Source: a virus. Taken from it: DNA of 40,889 nucleotides. The notes below the pieces were generated by a model that was given only the letters and a program-made list of their open reading frames with translations, was not told the DNA's origin and made no database searches. The DNA lies in the IMG/VR virus record IMGVR_UViG_3300043786_001231, positions 1 to 40,889 of that record. One strand, 5' to 3'. The position numbers and the translations under genes were made by a program. Of the stretch, positions 37,841 through 40,889 are shown piece by piece (the first letter of the stretch is position 1; each line of letters starts with the position of its first letter).

Positions 37841-38262
37841 ACCAGCACCCCCTGTCGCTCCCCCACGCGCTCCCACCCGAGATGCCGCACGGCACCCTCG
37901 ACCAACTCGATTTCCACGTCGATCGCGCCACCGGGCACGATGTCGCTGAACACCAACGCAAGCCCCGTGATCTGGCTGTCGTCGGCCCACACGCGAGACT
38001 TCGTCAGCGCGTCTAGCACGGCCTTCGGCAGGTTGTCCAAGTCCCGCTTGCGTCGGTCCGGTGGATGAACGACCAGCGTTACCGCGACCTTCGCGCCGGT
38101 CGCACGCAGGCCGGGCCACCGCTCCCAGACGGCAGCCGCGACCTGCGCGCGAAACGCCTTGCCCTTCGCGCCGATGAACACGCACACCCGCTTTTTGACC
38201 ACGGTCGAAAACCAGTAGTCGTTGACCGAGGGCGGCCACGGCAGTCGGATCGATGCTTTCAC
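37837..38262 (-). CDS. rusA: RusA-family Holliday junction resolvase
   Basis: A 141-aa endonuclease. RusA marks are clear: LPWPPSVNDYW near the front, the DNA-binding/catalytic block HPPDRRKRDLDNLPKAVLDALTKS and VWADDSQITGL, with the key Asp residues of the family. It cuts four-way junctions made by recombination and replication, clearing DNA for packaging. Starts at the GTG at 38262, coupled to the previous stop. It fits well beside RecT, the exonuclease and the helicase. Confidence 0.92.
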   Translation of the reverse strand: MKASIRLPWPPSVNDYWFSTVVKKRVCVFIGAKGKAFRAQVAAAVWERWPGLRATGAKVAVTLVVHPPDRRKRDLDNLPKAVLDALTKSRVWADDSQITGLALVFSDIVPGGAIDVEIELVEGAVRHLGWERVGERQGVLV

Positions 38263-39203
38263 GATGCGGCCCCGTCGCCAGTTTGGTCGAACACCGTGCC
38301 CGCGTTGCTGTCGGCCTCGCCCGCTTCCCACCCGAGTTGCCACGCCTTCGCCCGACGGTCGCCTGCCGGGTACGGGTTGGCAACGACCACCGTGTCGTCA
38401 GCGGTCTTTGCGTCCCACGTTTCGCGCCCCTGGTGGAAGGCGTAGTCCACGTCGCTCCGGTCCTCGTCGGACACCATCGGGTGTTGCTGGCGGAACGCGA
38501 GGTGAGCGTCTTGCAAGGTCGTCAGCTTCTCCTTGCCGATACCCTTGATGTCCCGGTGCCAGAACTCGGGGTTGTTCGCCATGAACTTTTCGAGGTGGCC
38601 CACCGTGCCGCCGCCGACTGCGGCCTTGAGCGACTTCGTGATGCCCTTGGTCGTGCCGAACTGCTTCAGCGTAGAAAGCGGCATCGCGGCGCCGTCGTCG
38701 CGCTTCAGGTCGGCGAGACACGACGGTGAGGCGGCAGCGGCAGGGAACTTAATCGGCTTCGTGATCGGTCCCACGTCCTCGTGGTCGTCGTGCCCCTCGT
38801 CGTCTTCGCCATCGTCCTCGTCGGGCAAATCCTCGACATGCGACACGATCAGTCGACCCGCGCTGTTCGCGAGCTTCTGGCACTCGTTCGCGTCAACCGA
38901 TCCAGCGGAGAACGACAGAGAGAACGTGTACCCGTTCGCGTTCACCCCGTATCGCTTCACGTCGAACGCACCCTCGACCGAATGGGCCTCGCCTTCCATG
39001 CCCGGCAACAACGCTTGATTGGGGGCGGCAAAGCGACCCCCACGAACCAGCTTGCCGGTCAATCGCTTGCAGCACAGCCGCCGGTCCACCTCGTCCAAAT
39101 TCATTTCCGTCCGCGAGACCTTCATGCCGAAGGTGATGACCTGCGCTCGCAGACTGACAACCCCGAAGTCGCACCCGATATCGAAACCTTCACCGCCGTC
39201 CAT
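38259..39203 (-). CDS. Unknown protein with HhH-like and RMF-like motifs
   Basis: A 314-aa protein. Residues about 5-130 are a beta-rich domain (GFDIGCDFGVVSL; GAFDVKRYGVNANGYTFSLSFSAG) that recurs in phage early regions. Residues about 130-155 are very acidic (DEDDGEDDEGHDDHED). Residues about 210-250 contain a helix-hairpin-helix-like segment (IKGIGKEKLTTL). Residues about 275-300 carry NPYPAGDRRAKAWQLGWEAG, resembling ribosome modulation factor. The start at 39203 has GGAGG five bases upstream. Its role is unknown. Confidence 0.6.
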   Translation of the reverse strand: MDGGEGFDIGCDFGVVSLRAQVITFGMKVSRTEMNLDEVDRRLCCKRLTGKLVRGGRFAAPNQALLPGMEGEAHSVEGAFDVKRYGVNANGYTFSLSFSAGSVDANECQKLANSAGRLIVSHVEDLPDEDDGEDDEGHDDHEDVGPITKPIKFPAAAASPSCLADLKRDDGAAMPLSTLKQFGTTKGITKSLKAAVGGGTVGHLEKFMANNPEFWHRDIKGIGKEKLTTLQDAHLAFRQQHPMVSDEDRSDVDYAFHQGRETWDAKTADDTVVVANPYPAGDRRAKAWQLGWEAGEADSNAGTVFDQTGDGAAS

Positions 39204-39248
39204 GTTCGCCTCCGTCAGAATGAACCACGCTCGAACCAAACCACCTCG

Positions 39249-40649
39249 TCAAAACTCGATTTGTGTCTGCGACGGCACGCCGTAGCCGGGCGCGTCCGCC
39301 GCATTGCGAAACGTCATCAGCCGCGCGTCCCAGTGCAGGTCGATCGCGCCTGTCTTCCCGTTCCGATGCTTCGCCACGATCAGCACCGCGTCGCTTTCCG
39401 GTAGCTGCGGGTCGTAGTAATGCGGCCGATTCGGGAAGAGCACGATGTCCGCGTCCTGCTCGATGCTCCCCGACTCGCGGAGGTCCGACAGGCGGGGCCG
39501 CTTTTCGTCGCGCCCCTCGATCCCGCGATTGAGTTGCGCCAGCGCCACGACGGCGATCTTGAGTTGCCGCGCGAGTTGCTTGAGACCGCGCGTGATCTCG
39601 GCCACCTGCTGTTCCCGCGGGATGCGTCGGTCGTCCGGTTGGATCAATTGCAGGTAGTCCAGAAACACCACCCGCACGCCGTGCTTTCGCGCGGCCACCC
39701 GGCACAGCGAGGCGATGGCGGAGAACCGCACGGTGTTCTCGTCGATCTGGATCGGCAGATCCCCCAGTCCGCTCGCCGATTCAAGAATCCGCGCCATCTC
39801 GTCCGCGCTCTTGCGTTCGCCCGTCAGGATGCCGCCGATCCCCGTTTGGGTTTGCAGCAGCCGCGAGGAGAGTTCCAGCCGCGATTGCTCCATCGAGAAC
39901 ATCAGCACCGGCGACCCACGCTTGGCGAGGCCCAGCATCATGTTTGCCGCGAGCGCGGTTTTGCCCATCGAGGGACGCGCAGCCAGGATGACCAGTTGCC
40001 CAGCCTTGAGGCCGCCGCCGGTCAATGCGTCGAAGTCCGTGAACCCGGTTGGCCAGCCGACAATCGGCCCGTCGTGCAGCGCGTCGAGGAGTTGCAGCAT
40101 CGACTCGCGGATCGTCACGTCGACCCGCTGTCGCCCGGCCCGTTCCTCGATGATCGTGTGCAACGCCGATTCGCTGTCGGCCAGCGCCTCGTCAACGTCG
40201 ATGTTTTCGCGTCGCGCCATCGCCTTCATGTCAACCGCGGCGCGGAGCAACCGCCGGCGAACGTGACAGTCCGCTACCATCTCGGCATAGGCGACCGCGT
40301 GCCCGGCGATGGGCACGGTGTTCATACACTGGATCAAAAACTCTTGTTCGGCGTTGAAACCCTCGTCGCCCGGCTCCGCGTCTTTCAGCTTCCGCAACGC
40401 CTCGAACACGGTGACGGTGTCGACGTACTTCGACTTCTCGACCATCGACGACAGCACGCGAAACACGCGACCGGCGCGAGGCTGGTAGAACGAGGCCTCG
40501 GTGACGATCCCCGAGACGTTGTCGACCTCCGTCGAATCCAGGAGAAGCGAACCCAGCAGCGAGTTTTCGGCGTCAAAGTTGGTCGGCGGCATTTCGATAT
40601 GCGGGGCGTCCGCCTCGCGATCGCGCCGTGTTGCCGTGGCCGTGCTCAT
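39249..40649 (-). CDS. dnaB: DnaB-type replicative helicase
   Basis: A 466-aa protein. N-terminal DnaB domain (AENSLLGSLLLDSTEVDNVSG). RecA-like domain with H1/Walker A (AARPSMGKTALA), H2 (FSMEQSRLELSSRLL), H3/Walker B (VVFLDYLQLIQPD), and H4/Arg-finger block (QLNRGIEGRDEKRPRLSDLRESG). It unwinds DNA at the phage fork, loaded by the replication protein encoded two genes upstream across the circle junction. ATG at 40649 overlaps the stop of the 48-aa gene (ATGA). Length is normal for DnaB. Confidence 0.95.
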   Translation of the reverse strand: MSTATATRRDREADAPHIEMPPTNFDAENSLLGSLLLDSTEVDNVSGIVTEASFYQPRAGRVFRVLSSMVEKSKYVDTVTVFEALRKLKDAEPGDEGFNAEQEFLIQCMNTVPIAGHAVAYAEMVADCHVRRRLLRAAVDMKAMARRENIDVDEALADSESALHTIIEERAGRQRVDVTIRESMLQLLDALHDGPIVGWPTGFTDFDALTGGGLKAGQLVILAARPSMGKTALAANMMLGLAKRGSPVLMFSMEQSRLELSSRLLQTQTGIGGILTGERKSADEMARILESASGLGDLPIQIDENTVRFSAIASLCRVAARKHGVRVVFLDYLQLIQPDDRRIPREQQVAEITRGLKQLARQLKIAVVALAQLNRGIEGRDEKRPRLSDLRESGSIEQDADIVLFPNRPHYYDPQLPESDAVLIVAKHRNGKTGAIDLHWDARLMTFRNAADAPGYGVPSQTQIEF

Positions 40650-40792
40650 CGCGTCACCCGCTTTCCGTCCCGCATCGCCCGCAAGTGCGCGAGGCACACC
40701 TGCCGAAACCGTTCCACGTCCACCGGCGAGGCGTCCCGCGACCGAGGTCGCAACAACGCCCGCAACGCCGCTTGTCGTTCTCGCTCGCTCAC
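40646..40792 (-). CDS. Hidden 48-aa protein between replication protein and DnaB
   Basis: A 48-aa frame starting at a GTG (40792, equal to position 30 of the circle) that overlaps the replication gene stop (GTGA) and ending in an ATGA overlap with dnaB. It is Arg/Ala-rich and helical (REQAALRALLRP-like start; VERFRQVCLAHLRAM in the middle). The coupled overlaps on both sides make coding likely. It could be a helicase-loader-like helper, by position only. Confidence 0.6.
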   Translation of the reverse strand: MSERERQAALRALLRPRSRDASPVDVERFRQVCLAHLRAMRDGKRVTR

Positions 40793-40889
40793 GACCGCCC
40801 CCCCAGCTTCGCGGCCAGTTGTGCAGCCGCGTCGTTCACCTTGCCCGCCCGCATCCGCTTGAGACGCGCCCGGCCCCTGTCCTCGTCGG
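40763..40889. repeat. Terminal direct repeat, right copy
   Basis: Second copy of the 127-base overlap. It contains a truncated duplicate of the 3' end of the replication-initiation gene (40789-40889 equals 27-127) and the start of the 48-aa gene at 40646-40792. Read as a circle, position 40763 is position 1. Confidence 0.93.

Noticed and set aside
1-40889. CRISPR arrays, insertion sequences, diversity-generating retroelement, rRNA
   Set aside because: No regular repeat-spacer array, no transposase, no reverse transcriptase and no rRNA sequence could be seen on either strand.

Overview
The window is one closed phage genome, almost certainly a temperate siphophage-type tailed virus with high-GC DNA. 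The last 127 bases (40763-40889) repeat the first 127 exactly, so this is a circular assembly of about 40,762 bp cut open inside a gene. The host is inferred to be a planctomycete or similar high-GC bacterium. The reasons are a phage-borne CsrA, a glycosyltransferase with a Cys-rich front half, a PKD/papain-like envelope cassette, and a Mu gpT-type capsid protein in a lambda-like gene order. This is a judgement from gene style, not a database result.

Layout: nearly all genes lie on the minus strand and read as one path from about 6450 down to 1, through the circle junction, then from 40792 down to 9929. The early part (6452 to 27) holds an HTH protein, small unknowns, CsrA, an SMC/Rad50-like ATPase, a YqaJ exonuclease, a RecT annealing protein and a replication-initiation protein. 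It continues across the junction with a hidden 48-aa gene, a DnaB-type helicase (39249-40649), an unknown with an RMF-like motif, RusA, and a chain of tightly overlapping small genes down to 34994. The late part starts near 34868 with a protein joining a Zn-binding domain to an RNA polymerase alpha-CTD-like domain. After it come the terminase, a zinc ribbon, a gpW-like joiner, and a 1275-aa ORF joining portal, prohead protease, scaffold and major capsid protein. Next are a DUF2190-like decoration protein, three membrane or exported proteins (PKD, papain-like peptidase, secreted unknown), a sulfotransferase, fibre-like proteins, neck and tail genes with a probable -1 frameshift, the tape measure, a Cys-rich 740-aa virion protein, a glycosyltransferase and a methyltransferase.

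The lysogeny/control segment is 6453-9942. It has a minus-strand tyrosine integrase and an excisionase-like protein next to an attP made of the 5' half of a tRNA-Pro gene, flanked by repeated arm-type-like motifs. It also has two strong plus-strand terminators, a plus-strand Pmp3/YqaE-like membrane protein, and a plus-strand three-gene operon with an apparently leaderless promoter sitting inside a 10-bp inverted repeat. No CI-like repressor and no standard endolysin could be recognised.

Most striking points: the single capsid super-ORF with a well-formed internal start for the capsid protein; the alpha-CTD mimic, whose key DNA-contact residues align without a gap; the 5'-half tRNA attP; and the membrane-bound papain-like peptidase cassette as a candidate non-standard lysis or envelope system.
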